Origin: Methylobacterium nodulans ORS 2060
GTDB taxonomy: Bacteria > Pseudomonadota > Alphaproteobacteria > Rhizobiales > Beijerinckiaceae
DNA: 64,000 nucleotides
Reading direction: 5' to 3'
Assembly (NCBI RefSeq): GCF_000022085.1
Contig: NC_011894.1
Coordinates: 2,197,501-2,261,500 of the forward strand
In this document: positions 42,755 through 51,742 of the stretch, in pieces
How positions within the stretch are numbered: the first letter of the stretch is position 1
How the letters are laid out: each line of letters opens with the position of its first letter
Program-made: the position numbers and the translations under genes
Notes under the pieces: generated by a model
What the model was told of the DNA's origin: nothing
Databases searched by the model: none
Seen by the model: only the letters and a program-made list of their open reading frames with translations

Positions 42755-43180
42755 TCAGCGGGAGAGCTGTGCGACCTGAGCCCGGAGCGCCTTGATCTCG
42801 GCGAAGCGCACCGTGGCATCGCGCATCACCGCGACGATCCCGGTCATCCGGCCGTCCTCATCCTTGAGTGGCACGATGGTGAATTCCACGGAGAGCTGAC
42901 GCCCATCCTTGTGGAGGGCTGGAACCGACAGGAGCGCTCCCTCGCCGTAGCGGCTCTCCCCGGTCGCCATCGTGCGCCGGTAGCCCTCCCAATGGCGGGC
43001 TCTCAGGCGTTCGGGCGTGATGATGTCGAGCGATTGCCCGACCGCCTCCGCTGCCGAGAAGCCGAAGATGCGCTCCGCACCCGGGTTCCAGAGGCGGATG
43101 ATGCCGTCGCTGTCGGAGGCGACCACGGCGTCCGCCGAGGCGGCCAGGATGGCGTCGGCGACGAGACGGGACAGGTTCAT
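42755..43180 (-). CDS. Single PAS-domain protein
   Basis: A 141-residue soluble protein consisting of one PAS domain and a short helix. Key stretches: ADAVVASDSDGIIRLWNPGA, ERIFGFSAAEAVGQSLDIIT, HKDGRQLSVEFTIVPLKDED, GIVAVMRDATVRFAEIK. No output domain. FAD- or heme-binding cannot be told; no Cys is present, ruling out a LOV photosensor. It is 49 bp downstream of hmp on the same strand, so it may be part of the NO response. Confidence 0.82.
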   Translation of the reverse strand: MNLSRLVADAILAASADAVVASDSDGIIRLWNPGAERIFGFSAAEAVGQSLDIITPERLRARHWEGYRRTMATGESRYGEGALLSVPALHKDGRQLSVEFTIVPLKDEDGRMTGIVAVMRDATVRFAEIKALRAQVAQLSR

Positions 43181-43229
43181 GCGGTCTCCGGGGTTGGCGC
43201 CGTCCCGGGGCGGGACGGCGCGTCTGGCG

Positions 43230-44474
43230 TCAGGCAGCGAGCTGCTCGCCCTCGTCCTGCAGCTCGTCCGCGGGCCCGAAGAACTCGAACCGCACGCGCT
43301 CGTCCGACACGCCCTTGCGCCGCAGCCCGTTGACGAGGGAGGCCAGGAACGGCTTCGGGCCGCACAGATAGTAGGTCGCGTCCGCGTGAGGCGTGTTCGC
43401 GACGAGCCAGTCCGCCGTGATGAGACCTTCCTCGTGGTAGTGCTCGCCCTGCCGGTCCTGCGCGTCCGGCTCGGCGTAGAAGATCTGCGATCGCAGGTTG
43501 GGATTGCCCGCAGCCAGAGCGGAGACGTTGCCGCGCATCGCGTGCACCCGCCCGTTCAGGGCGCCGTGAACGTACCAGATCGGGCGTTCGGGCGCCTTCG
43601 CCGTGATGGTCTCCAGCATGCTCATCACGGGCGTGAGCCCAACGCCGCCGCTCACCAGCACGACCGGCGTATCCGTCGTCCGGTCGAGGAAGAAGTCGCC
43701 GGCCGGGGGCGCCGCCTTCAGGACCGTGCCAGGCACCGCATGGTCGTGCAGCCAGTTCGAGACGATGCCGGCCGGCACGCCCGGGCTGGTCTCCCGCTTG
43801 ACGGTGATGCGGTAGGCCCGGTCGTTCGGCGCGCAGGAGATCGAGTAGTTGCGCTTCAGCACCCCGTGCCCGGGGAGATCGAACAGGAAGCCCAGATACT
43901 GGCCCGGCTCGTGGCGCAGGACGGGGCCGCCATCGGCCGGCACGAGGACGAAGGACGTGATCACCGCGCTCTCGGGCGTGACGCTCTCGACGACGAAGTC
44001 GCGCCAGCCGTTCCAGCCGCCGGGCTTGGCCGCCAGCTCACGGTAGATCGCCGCTTCCCGCCCGATCAGCAGCTCGGCCAGGAACCAGTAGGCCTCGCCC
44101 CAGGCGGCGCAGATCTCGGGCGTCGCCGCCTCGCCGAGCACGTCCCCGATCGCCCCGAGCAGCGCATCGGCCACGAAAGGGTAGTGCTCCGGCAGGATGT
44201 TCAGGGCCACGTGCTTCTGCGCGATGCGCTCCACCGCCCCCCCGAGCACGCCGAGATTGTCGATGTTGCGCGCATAGGCCAGCACGGCCTGGGCGAGCGC
44301 CTTGGGCTGCGAGCCGGTCTCGCCATGATGCGACTGGTTGAAGAGGTCCCGGATGTCCGCGTTCTGGAAGAGGCGCTCGTACATGCGCAGGGTGATGTCG
44401 AGCCCGTGTGCCTCGAGCGCCGGGACGGTGGCCTTCACGAGGGCGATGGTGCTGGGGCTGAGCGGAGCGGGCAT
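43230..44474 (-). CDS. hmp: Flavohemoglobin, nitric oxide dioxygenase
   Basis: A 414-residue cytoplasmic enzyme oxidising NO to nitrate with NADPH and oxygen. The globin domain has Tyr32, Gln56 and the heme-ligand His88 (ERIAQKHVALNILPEHY). The reductase part holds the FAD motif LKRNYSISCAPND and NAD(P) motifs VVLVSGGVGLTPVMSML and YYLCGPKPFLASL. The C-terminus is slightly longer than in E. coli Hmp. It is divergent from nsrR with an NsrR-like dyad between them. Confidence 0.97.
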   Translation of the reverse strand: MPAPLSPSTIALVKATVPALEAHGLDITLRMYERLFQNADIRDLFNQSHHGETGSQPKALAQAVLAYARNIDNLGVLGGAVERIAQKHVALNILPEHYPFVADALLGAIGDVLGEAATPEICAAWGEAYWFLAELLIGREAAIYRELAAKPGGWNGWRDFVVESVTPESAVITSFVLVPADGGPVLRHEPGQYLGFLFDLPGHGVLKRNYSISCAPNDRAYRITVKRETSPGVPAGIVSNWLHDHAVPGTVLKAAPPAGDFFLDRTTDTPVVLVSGGVGLTPVMSMLETITAKAPERPIWYVHGALNGRVHAMRGNVSALAAGNPNLRSQIFYAEPDAQDRQGEHYHEEGLITADWLVANTPHADATYYLCGPKPFLASLVNGLRRKGVSDERVRFEFFGPADELQDEGEQLAA

Positions 44475-44526
44475 GGGTACCTCTTAAAGGTGTTTCGACG
44501 GCGGACCGTCTAATCTGGCCTTCCAA

Positions 44527-44549
44527 AAGGTGCAATCGGCATATATCTT
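44527..44549. promoter_or_regulatory. NsrR-like operator, hmp/nsrR
   Basis: An imperfect 23-bp dyad: half-sites AAGGTGCAATC and, on the other strand, AAGATATATGC, both related to the AAGATGYATTT half-site of known NsrR boxes. It lies 53 bp from the hmp start and 22 bp from the nsrR start, suitable for repressing both. Confidence 0.65.
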
Positions 44550-44570
44550 AAGGGATGCTACGGAGTTGAC

Positions 44571-45032
44571 ATGCGGCTCACCTGCTTCACGGACTACGCC
44601 CTGCGCACGCTGATCTATCTGGGCACCGCCGAGCCGCGGCAGAGTTCCATCGCCGAGGTCGCCCGGGCCTACGGCATCTCGGAGAACCACCTCGTGAAGG
44701 TCGTGCACCAGCTCGGGCGGCTGGGGCTGGTCCGCACGACGCGGGGGAGGGGCGGCGGCCTGCGGCTGGGCAAGGCTGCGGCGGAAATCCGCATCGGGGA
44801 GGTCGTGCGCGCGACGGAGGAGGATCTCGCGCTCGTCCAGTGCTTCGCGGGCGGGTCCTGCGCCATCACGCCCGCCTGCCGCCTGAGGAATGTGCTGGGC
44901 GAGGCGCTTGCCGCCTTCTTCGCCGTGCTCGACCGTTACACGCTGGCCGACCTGCTGGAGCCGCATGCGGGCCGGGATCTCGCGGGCCTGCTCGGCCTCG
45001 AGCCGCCGCAGCCGGTCGACGCCTCGGCCTGA
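44571..45032 (+). CDS. nsrR: NO-sensing repressor NsrR
   Basis: A 153-residue Rrf2-family regulator. Winged helix (SSIAEVARAYGISENHLVKV, VRTTRGRGGGLRLGK) and the three cluster cysteines Cys91, Cys97 and Cys103 in CFAGGSCAITPAC, spaced as in NsrR. Its Fe-S cluster is destroyed by NO, relieving repression of hmp. The ATG at 44571 gives the family start MRLTCFTDYALRTLIYL. Divergent position to hmp supports NsrR over IscR or RirA. Confidence 0.92.
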   Translation: MRLTCFTDYALRTLIYLGTAEPRQSSIAEVARAYGISENHLVKVVHQLGRLGLVRTTRGRGGGLRLGKAAAEIRIGEVVRATEEDLALVQCFAGGSCAITPACRLRNVLGEALAAFFAVLDRYTLADLLEPHAGRDLAGLLGLEPPQPVDASA

Positions 45033-45263
45033 TGCCGGGCACGCCCCGTTGCCCTTCTGGATACTCCGCCCCTTCGCGCTCCCTCTTGCATGTTTGACGG
45101 GCCGACCAGCGCACCAAGCTGTGAGGTGCGTCGCGGCCGGTGGCCACCGGCCGCGACGCGGGCGGCCGGGATCGATCTCCCTCTAGGATTGGCACCGTGG
45201 GAAAGCAGGATCCGGCCGCCCTCTGGCTCTTGTCCTGAACAGATGCTGGGGAGCAAGTCCCGT

Positions 45264-46245
45264 ATGCAAGGCAAGGAAGTGTCCAAACAAGAGACCGCGG
45301 GCAAGTCTAGCGTGGGGATCGACGTCAGCAAGAGCTGGCTCGACGTCCACGTCCTCCCCTCCGGCCAAGCCCAGCGGTTCGCCAATACCGAGGTCGGCAT
45401 CCGGCAGCTCAAGCGCTGGCTTGGGCGCTTTGCTCTGGGGCTGGTCGTGGTCGAGGCCACCGGCAAGTGGCACCGCCAGACCCGCCGCAGCCTGCATGCC
45501 TCGGGCCTGCCGGTCGCCGTCGTCGATCCGTTTCGGGTGCGCATGTTCGCCAAGGCGCAAGGCATCTGGGCCAAGACCGATCGGCTCGATGCCCGCGTGC
45601 TGGCGCAGTTTGCCGCGGTGATGGCCCCCCCGCAGCGCCCGCCGGCCTCGGACGCGCTCGAAGCGCTCCAGGAACTGGTCGCGGCCCGCGACAGCGCCGT
45701 GGCCGAACAAACCGCCCTCAAGAACCAGCTGGCCGCGGCCGCAAGCCCGTTCCTGATCCGCCAGTTCCAGGGACCGTCTGGCCAGGATCGCCGCGGACAT
45801 CGAGGCCCTTGCCGGCGAGATCCGCCGGCTCATCGCGGCCGATCCCGGACTGGCCCGGCGGCATGCCATCCTGGTCTCGATCCCCTCGATCGGGGACACG
45901 ATCGCGGCCACCCTGGTGGCCAGCCTGGCCGAGCTGGGCACCTGCAGCAGCCGGCAGATCGGCCTGCTGGCGGGCCTGGCGCCGGTCGCCGACGATTCCG
46001 GCGCGCGCCAGGGCGTGCGGGTCATCTGGGGCGGCCGCCCGCCCGTGCGCCGCGTCCTCTACCTCGCGGCGCTCTCGGCCGCCCGCCACAACGCCGGCCT
46101 GAAAGCCTTCCACGAACGCCTGATCGCCAACGGCAAGAAGCCAAAGTGCGCCATCATCGCCGTGGCCCGCAAGCTCGCCGTGCTGGCCAACAGCCTCATC
46201 GCTCAGGACCGCCTCTGGACGCCAAATCAGCCCCAACAGGCTTGA
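45264..46245 (+). pseudogene. IS110-family transposase, frameshifted
   Basis: The first frame runs from the ATG at 45264 with the DEDD-type core (SSVGIDVSKSWLDVHV, VVVEATGKWHRQT, AKTDRLDARVLAQF) to about 45772. The protein continues one frame over as RLARIAADIEALAGEIRRL, SIPSIGDTIAATLVASLAEL and the transposase_20 part GLAPVADDSGARQGVRVIWG up to the stop at 46243-46245. One extra G in the run at 45770-45772 explains the shift. Ends of the element were not located. It would otherwise be about 325 residues, a normal length. Confidence 0.88.
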
Positions 46246-46519
46246 CGCCAAACACAGATGCTTTCCCGGACGTCTGCAGCGCCAGCGGAAGGAGATCCGG
46301 GAACCAGCACGAGGACTCGCCGCAAAGCGGCTCCGGTTGCCTCCAGCGTGGCTGACGAGCGGTCGCTGCGCGACGTCTTGTGCTGGATCCCGGGTCGCAT
46401 TCCGCTGGCGCCGCATGCGCCCGGGACAGGGAGAGCGGGCGATGGCCGGGCGAGAGGAAGCCGGGTGAGGCGACAGTCTCATCCGACATCCGGTCGATGG
46501 CTTTGCCATCGGGGCCGCA
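46246..46519. other. Spacer filled by repeat family C
   Basis: No gene; consists almost wholly of a family C copy (46262-46497). Confidence 0.6.
46262..46497 (-). repeat. Dispersed inverted repeat, family C copy 3
   Basis: Begins TTCCCGGACGTCTGCAGCGC and CAGCGGAAGGAGATCCGGGA, has an inner GAGGACTCGCCGCAAAGCGG segment, and ends CCCGGGTCGCATTCCGCTGG, CGCATGCGCCCGGGACAGGG. Opposite orientation to 22165-22338. The end ATCCGACATCCGGTCGATGG also has a match near 11440 (CAACCGGATGTCGGATGAG). Confidence 0.75.
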
Positions 46520-46801
46520 TCAGGGGATCTCGTCGAGGAGGTCGTGGTGGTCCGGGTTGTCGGGCAGGCAGACGCGGCCGGTGCAGACGATCGTCACACG
46601 GTCGGGATCCGGACCGAGGCAGGTCACGTCGTAGATCGCCCGCGCTCCGTCGCGCAGGACCTGTGTGGTCGCGCGCGGGATGCAGCCCGCCTGTTGCAGG
46701 GCACGCTTCAGGAGATGATGGTCGGCCTGCGCGGGCGCCGTGGCGAGAAGGGCTGCGAGCGCGAGAAGCAGGCGCCGCCGCATGGCCGCCCTGCGGTTCA
46801 T
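46520..46801 (-). CDS. Small secreted Cys-rich protein
   Basis: A 93-residue protein with a signal peptide (RRRLLLALAALLATAPAQA, cleavage near residue 26) and a mature part with four Cys (GCIPRAT, DVTCLGPD, VCTGRVCLP) and several His/Asp. The composition suggests a small disulfide-bonded periplasmic protein, perhaps metal-binding given the czc-type pump upstream on the same strand (156 bp away). No family recognised. A start at 46783 is also possible. Confidence 0.65.
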   Translation of the reverse strand: MNRRAAMRRRLLLALAALLATAPAQADHHLLKRALQQAGCIPRATTQVLRDGARAIYDVTCLGPDPDRVTIVCTGRVCLPDNPDHHDLLDEIP

Positions 46802-46956
46802 CGGATGCCCTGCGCCCGAAGCGCGGGGCGTCTGGAGGCGGCGGATCCGCTGCCGGACGAGAAGGGTCGGGACGGCGACGAGCATGATGATCAACCCGGG
46901 ACAAGCATGGATCTGAGAGGGGCTCTGCCGGAGCGCCTCGGCGCTCCGGCAGAGCC

Positions 46957-49900
46957 CTATTCGGCCGCCTGCCGCAAGGGCGCGTCGGCCGGGCGCCCCG
47001 AGGCATCCGCCTCGGAGACATGGGGCGCGGCCTGCGCCGTGCCGAATCGGGCGTAGAGCGCCGGCAACACGACCAGGGTCAGCAGCGTCGCGCTGATCAG
47101 CCCGCCGATGACGACGGTGGCGAGCGGCCGCTGCACCTCGGCACCGGTATCGGTCGCAAGCGCCATCGGCACGAAGCCGAGCGAGGCGACGAGCGTCGTC
47201 ATCGCCACCGGCCGCAGGCGGGTGAGGGCGCCCTCGATGATGGCCGCGCGCTTCTCCATCCCGCCCTGCATCAGGTGCTTGATGAAGGTCAGCATCACGA
47301 GGCCGTTCAGCACCGCGACGCCCGAAAGGGCGATGAACCCGACCGCGGCCGGCACCGAGAACGGCATGGCGCGCAGCCAGAGCGCGGCGATCCCGCCGGT
47401 CAGCGCGAGCGGCACAGCGCTGAACACCAGGAGGGCATCCCGCGGCGAGCCCAGCGCCGAATAGAGCAGCAGGAAGATCAGCACGAAGCAGCCCGGCACC
47501 ACCACCATCAGGCGCTGGCGGGCCGCCGCCAGGTTCTCGAACTGGCCGCCCCAGGTCACCCAGGCGCCGGGCGGCAGCCTGACCTCGGCCTCGACCTTGC
47601 CGCGCGCCTCGGCCACGACCGAGGCGATGTCGCGCCCGCGCACATTGGCGGTGACGACGATCCGGCGCTTGCCGTTCTCGCGCGAGATCTGGTTCGGCCC
47701 TTCCGAGATGTGGAACGAGGCGACCTGCCGCTGCGGCACTGAGACCGCCTTGCCGGAGCCGGGCAGCGGCACCGGCAGGGCCTTGAGCGCGTCGAGGTCG
47801 TCGCGCACCCGGTCGGGCAGGCGGACCACGATGGCGAAGCGGCGGTCGCCCTCGAACACCATTCCGGCCTCGCGCCCGCCGATGGCCGCCCCGATCACGT
47901 CCTGCACGGCGGCGTGGCTCAGGCCGAGCCGGGCGATCTCGGCCTTGTCGACCCTGATCTCCAGCACCGGCAGGCCCGAGACCTGCTCGACCTTGACGTC
48001 CTGCGCCCCTTCCGTGCCGCGCAGGATTCCGGCGATGCGGTTGGCCGCCGGCAGCAGCCCGGAAAAATCCTCGCCGAACACCTTCACGGCGAGGTCGCCG
48101 CGGGTGCCGGCCAGGAGCTCGTTGAAGCGCATCTGGATCGGCTGGGTGAACTCGTAGCTGTGGCCCGGCAGCTTGTTCACGGCGGCCTGGATTTGCTCGA
48201 TCAGCTCTTCCTTGGGCAGATTCGGGTCGGGCCACTCCGCCTGGGGTTTGAGCATGATGAAGGTGTCCGAGACGTTCGGCGGCATCGGGTCCGAGGCGAC
48301 CTCCGCCGTGCCGGTCTTGCTGAACACCAGGGCGACCTGCGGGAAGGCAGTGACCACCTTCTCGACGGCGAGCTGCATCTCCTGCGACTGGCCGAGCGCG
48401 GTCGAGGGGATGCGCATCGCGTGCATGGCGATGTTCTTCTCGTCGAGCTGCGGGATGAACTCCTGACCGAGCCGCAGGAACAGGAGCCCGCTCGCCAGGA
48501 CCAGCAGCACCGCCAGGCCTGTCACCGCCAGGGGAAAGCGCAACGCCGCGGCGAGGACCGGCCGGTAGACCGCCTTCAGGCCGCGGATGACGGGGTTCTC
48601 CGTCTCCCGCACCCGCCCGGTGATGACGATGGCGATGAGCGCCGGCACGAAGGTGAGCGAGAGGATGAAGGCGCAGACGAGCGCGATGATGACGGTGAGC
48701 GCCATCGGCGCGAACATCTTCCCCTCGACACCCGAGAAGGTCAGGAGCGGCACGTAGACGAGCAGGATGATGGCCTGCCCGTAGACGGAGGGCTTGATCA
48801 TCTCCTCGGCGGAGACCTGCACCGTCGCGAGCCGCTCCTCGCGGGTGAGCACCCGTCCCAGGGCGTGCTGCCGCTCGGCGAGGTGACGCAGCGAGTTCTC
48901 GGCGATGATGACGGCGCCGTCGACGATCAGGCCGAAATCGAGGGCGCCGAGCGACATCAGGTTGGCGCTGATCCGGCCCTGCACCATGCCGGTCATGGTC
49001 ATCAGCATGGCGACTGGGATGACCAGCGCCGTGATGACGGCCGCCCGGATGTTGCCGAGGAGCAGGAACAGCACCGCGATGACGAGGCCCGCCCCCTCCA
49101 GCAGGTTCTTGGCCACGGTGCGGATGGTGGCGTCGACCAGCACGGTGCGGTTGAGGACGGTGCGGACCTCGATCTGAGGCGGCAGGGCGCGGGCGATCTC
49201 CTTGAGGCGGGCCTCGACCGCCGCCGCGACGGTGCGGCTGTTGCCGCCGATCAGCATGAGCGCGGTGCCGACCACCGCCTCCTCGCCGTTCGCGCTCGCC
49301 GAGCCGGTCCGCAGCTCGCGCCCGATGCGCACCTCGGCGACGTCCGCGACCCGGACCGGCACGCCGCCGCGGGTCGCCACCACGATGCGGCCGATCTCCT
49401 CCATGCTCTCGATGCGCCCGGCCGAGCGCACGACATAGCCTTCGCCGTTGCGCTCCAGATAGCCCGCGCCACGATTCTGGTTGTTCTGCTCGATGGCCTC
49501 GGCGAGGTCCCGGAACGAGAGCCCGAAGCCGATCAGCTTCGCCGGGTCGGGCTGGACATGGTACTGCTTCTCGAAGCCGCCGATGACGTCGACGCCGGCA
49601 ACTCCGGCCACCGTCCGCAGCTGCGGGCCGATGATCCAGTCCTGCACCGTGCGTAAGTAGGCGGCCTGCTCGAAGCCCGGTCTCAGGCGCTGGCCCTCCG
49701 GCGTGAGATAGCTCCCGTCCGACTGGAAGCCCGGCTCCCCGTCCCTGACCGCTGCCGGCCGGGCGAAGCGCAATGTCCACATGGTGATCTCGCCGAGACC
49801 CGTCGAGATCGGGCCCATGCGCAGCTCGGCCCCGGCCGGGAGGTCGGCCTTGACCTGCCCGAGGCGCTCGTTGACCTGCTGGCGCGCGAAATAGATGTCG

Positions 49901-50202
49901 GTTGCCTCGCTGAACACGGCGGTGACCTGCGAGAAGCCGTTGCGCGACAGCGAGCGCGTGTAGTCGAGGCCCGGGATGCCGGCGAGCGCGGTCTCGACCG
50001 GGTAGGTGACCTGCTTCTCGACGTCGAAGGGCGAGAGCTGCGGCACCACGGTGTTCACCTGCACCTGATTGTTGGTGATGTCGGGAACCGCGTCGATGGG
50101 CAGGCGCGTCAGGGACGAGAGGCCGAGCGCCGCGGCGAGCAGCGACAGCAGCAGGACGAGCCAGCGCTGCTGCACCGAGAAGGCGAGGATGCGTGCGATC
50201 AT
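46957..50202 (-). CDS. czcA: Heavy-metal RND efflux pump, CzcA/CusA type
   Basis: A 1081-residue inner-membrane proton antiporter with twelve helices and two large periplasmic loops. Family signatures: RLPIDAVPDITNNQVQVNTV at the N-terminus, SLGALDFGLIVDGAVIIAEN in helix 4 with the Asp pair typical of divalent-cation (HME-1-like) pumps, and GVAVLNGLVMLTFIKHL in helix 10. It moves metal ions from periplasm or cytoplasm out of the cell with CzcB and an outer-membrane channel. No CzcC-type channel gene is in the window. Directly follows the czcB-like gene (11 bp). Confidence 0.92.
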   Translation of the reverse strand: MIARILAFSVQQRWLVLLLSLLAAALGLSSLTRLPIDAVPDITNNQVQVNTVVPQLSPFDVEKQVTYPVETALAGIPGLDYTRSLSRNGFSQVTAVFSEATDIYFARQQVNERLGQVKADLPAGAELRMGPISTGLGEITMWTLRFARPAAVRDGEPGFQSDGSYLTPEGQRLRPGFEQAAYLRTVQDWIIGPQLRTVAGVAGVDVIGGFEKQYHVQPDPAKLIGFGLSFRDLAEAIEQNNQNRGAGYLERNGEGYVVRSAGRIESMEEIGRIVVATRGGVPVRVADVAEVRIGRELRTGSASANGEEAVVGTALMLIGGNSRTVAAAVEARLKEIARALPPQIEVRTVLNRTVLVDATIRTVAKNLLEGAGLVIAVLFLLLGNIRAAVITALVIPVAMLMTMTGMVQGRISANLMSLGALDFGLIVDGAVIIAENSLRHLAERQHALGRVLTREERLATVQVSAEEMIKPSVYGQAIILLVYVPLLTFSGVEGKMFAPMALTVIIALVCAFILSLTFVPALIAIVITGRVRETENPVIRGLKAVYRPVLAAALRFPLAVTGLAVLLVLASGLLFLRLGQEFIPQLDEKNIAMHAMRIPSTALGQSQEMQLAVEKVVTAFPQVALVFSKTGTAEVASDPMPPNVSDTFIMLKPQAEWPDPNLPKEELIEQIQAAVNKLPGHSYEFTQPIQMRFNELLAGTRGDLAVKVFGEDFSGLLPAANRIAGILRGTEGAQDVKVEQVSGLPVLEIRVDKAEIARLGLSHAAVQDVIGAAIGGREAGMVFEGDRRFAIVVRLPDRVRDDLDALKALPVPLPGSGKAVSVPQRQVASFHISEGPNQISRENGKRRIVVTANVRGRDIASVVAEARGKVEAEVRLPPGAWVTWGGQFENLAAARQRLMVVVPGCFVLIFLLLYSALGSPRDALLVFSAVPLALTGGIAALWLRAMPFSVPAAVGFIALSGVAVLNGLVMLTFIKHLMQGGMEKRAAIIEGALTRLRPVAMTTLVASLGFVPMALATDTGAEVQRPLATVVIGGLISATLLTLVVLPALYARFGTAQAAPHVSEADASGRPADAPLRQAAE

Positions 50203-50213
50203 GGCGGCGCCTC

Positions 50214-51587
50214 TCAGTGCACGTGCTCGGCTTCGGCCTTGCCGAGCTCGGCCTTGAGGATGAAGGAGTTCACGGTGGCGACGGCCTCGCCGGCATCGAG
50301 CCCGAACACGACCTCGACCGCCTCCGCGTCGCCCTTGCCGAGCACGACCTCGCGCTTCTCGAAGCCGCTCCCGGTGCGCACGAAGACGACCTGCTCGCCC
50401 CCGATGCTCTGCAGGGCGCTGCGCGGCAGGCGCAGCGCGACCGGCTGCTCCGCGACCGCGACCCGCACCGTGGCGTAGGAGCCGGGCCGCCAGGCGAGGT
50501 CGGGGTTGTCGATCGCTGCAACGACCTTCGCCGAGCGGGTCTCCTGGTTCAGCATCGGGCTGACGAAGACGATCCTGCCCGAGGCGGGCGCTCCGTCCGG
50601 ACCCTCCGCGAGGGTGATGGACTGGCCCTCCCTGACGGCGGGGAGATCGCCGGTCGGCACCGCGAGTTCGACCCAGACCCGCGACAGGTCGGCGATGGTG
50701 TAGATCTCTTTTTCCTGGCCCTCGCCGTTCACGGGTGAGCCGGCATCGACCCGCCGCTCGATCACCCGGCCCGAGATCGGCGCCCGCAAGGCATAGCGCT
50801 GCAGCCCGAGGATCGGCATGCGGCGCAGGCCGGCCATGTGCTCATCCTCGCCCGCTGCGGGCCTGGCGGCCGGCTTGATGGCGAGTGCGGTCACCTCGTC
50901 GTCCGGGACGCCGAGTGCCGAGAGTTTTTGGCGGGCGAGATCGACCTTGAGCTGCGCCTCGACCAGGGCGGTGCGGGCGCGCAGGAATTGCTGCTCCGCC
51001 GAGACGCGCTTGTCCCAGAGCTCGTGATCGCGCGCGAACAGCGTCTCCTGCAGCTCCAGGCCGACCACGGCGGCGATGAAATCGTTCTTGGCGTCGGCGA
51101 CCTCGCGGCTGTCGAGCACCGCCAGAACCTCGCCCTTCGCGACAGAGTCGCCGATGCGCTTGCGGAGTTCGGCTACGGTGCCGACCACCTTGGCGGCGAC
51201 GCGCGCGACCCGGTCGGCATCGGGCACGACCGTGCCGGGCACGCTGAGGGTGCGCGTCAGGACGCCCTTGCCGACCGGGGCCACTTCGATCTTCGCGGCG
51301 GCGATCTGCTCGGGCGTGAGCGGGATGGCCCCCTCGGGCCCTTCCTTCCCGCCTTCGCCGGACCCGCCGTGATCGTGGCCCGCGTGGCCTTGGCCAGCAT
51401 GGCCATGACCACTATGGCCCTGGTCGCCATGGCCATGACCGTCGCCGTTATCCGGCCCGGACGGCATGGGGGCGGACAAGCCGGTCGCCGCGACGAGTGA
51501 TCGGACACCTCTCGACACGTCGGGCACGAGAGCGCCCACGGCGACGCCCGCCGCCAGCGCGGCAGGAGCCAACAGGAAACGGAACAT
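50214..51587 (-). CDS. czcB: RND efflux periplasmic adaptor, CzcB type
   Basis: A 457-residue membrane-fusion protein. N-terminal membrane segment (FRFLLAPAALAAGVAVGALV), then a His/Gly-rich stretch (residues about 49-75, repeats of GHGHG and GHAG) that probably binds metal, then the adaptor core: VPGTVVPDADRVARVAAKVV, a hairpin helix region and the barrel domains ending EVVFGLDAGEAVATVNSFIL. The start at 51587 fits a leader; the frame upstream lacks protein character. Operon with czcA. Confidence 0.9.
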   Translation of the reverse strand: MFRFLLAPAALAAGVAVGALVPDVSRGVRSLVAATGLSAPMPSGPDNGDGHGHGDQGHSGHGHAGQGHAGHDHGGSGEGGKEGPEGAIPLTPEQIAAAKIEVAPVGKGVLTRTLSVPGTVVPDADRVARVAAKVVGTVAELRKRIGDSVAKGEVLAVLDSREVADAKNDFIAAVVGLELQETLFARDHELWDKRVSAEQQFLRARTALVEAQLKVDLARQKLSALGVPDDEVTALAIKPAARPAAGEDEHMAGLRRMPILGLQRYALRAPISGRVIERRVDAGSPVNGEGQEKEIYTIADLSRVWVELAVPTGDLPAVREGQSITLAEGPDGAPASGRIVFVSPMLNQETRSAKVVAAIDNPDLAWRPGSYATVRVAVAEQPVALRLPRSALQSIGGEQVVFVRTGSGFEKREVVLGKGDAEAVEVVFGLDAGEAVATVNSFILKAELGKAEAEHVH

Positions 51588-51742
51588 CGTGAAATCCCCA
51601 AAAAATCCCCATGCGACCGTTCGCGGACGGTCGGGGTCACCACCCCCTGCAGGGGGCCTCGACAGCCAGGATGGAGGATGCGGCCCTTGCGCGAAGGCAG
51701 CCTCCTCTAGGCAGGCCGGTGCTCGGCCGGCCCGATGGCGCG

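Noticed and set aside
45264..46245. Programmed frameshifting in the IS110 transposase
   Set aside because: IS110 transposases are normally single-frame, and no slippery A6/A7-type heptamer is seen at the shift; a simple insertion is more likely.
46958..49780. Very long minus frame parallel to czcA
   Set aside because: An alternate frame of the same strand; only its last 93 codons (46520-46801) hold a separate real gene.
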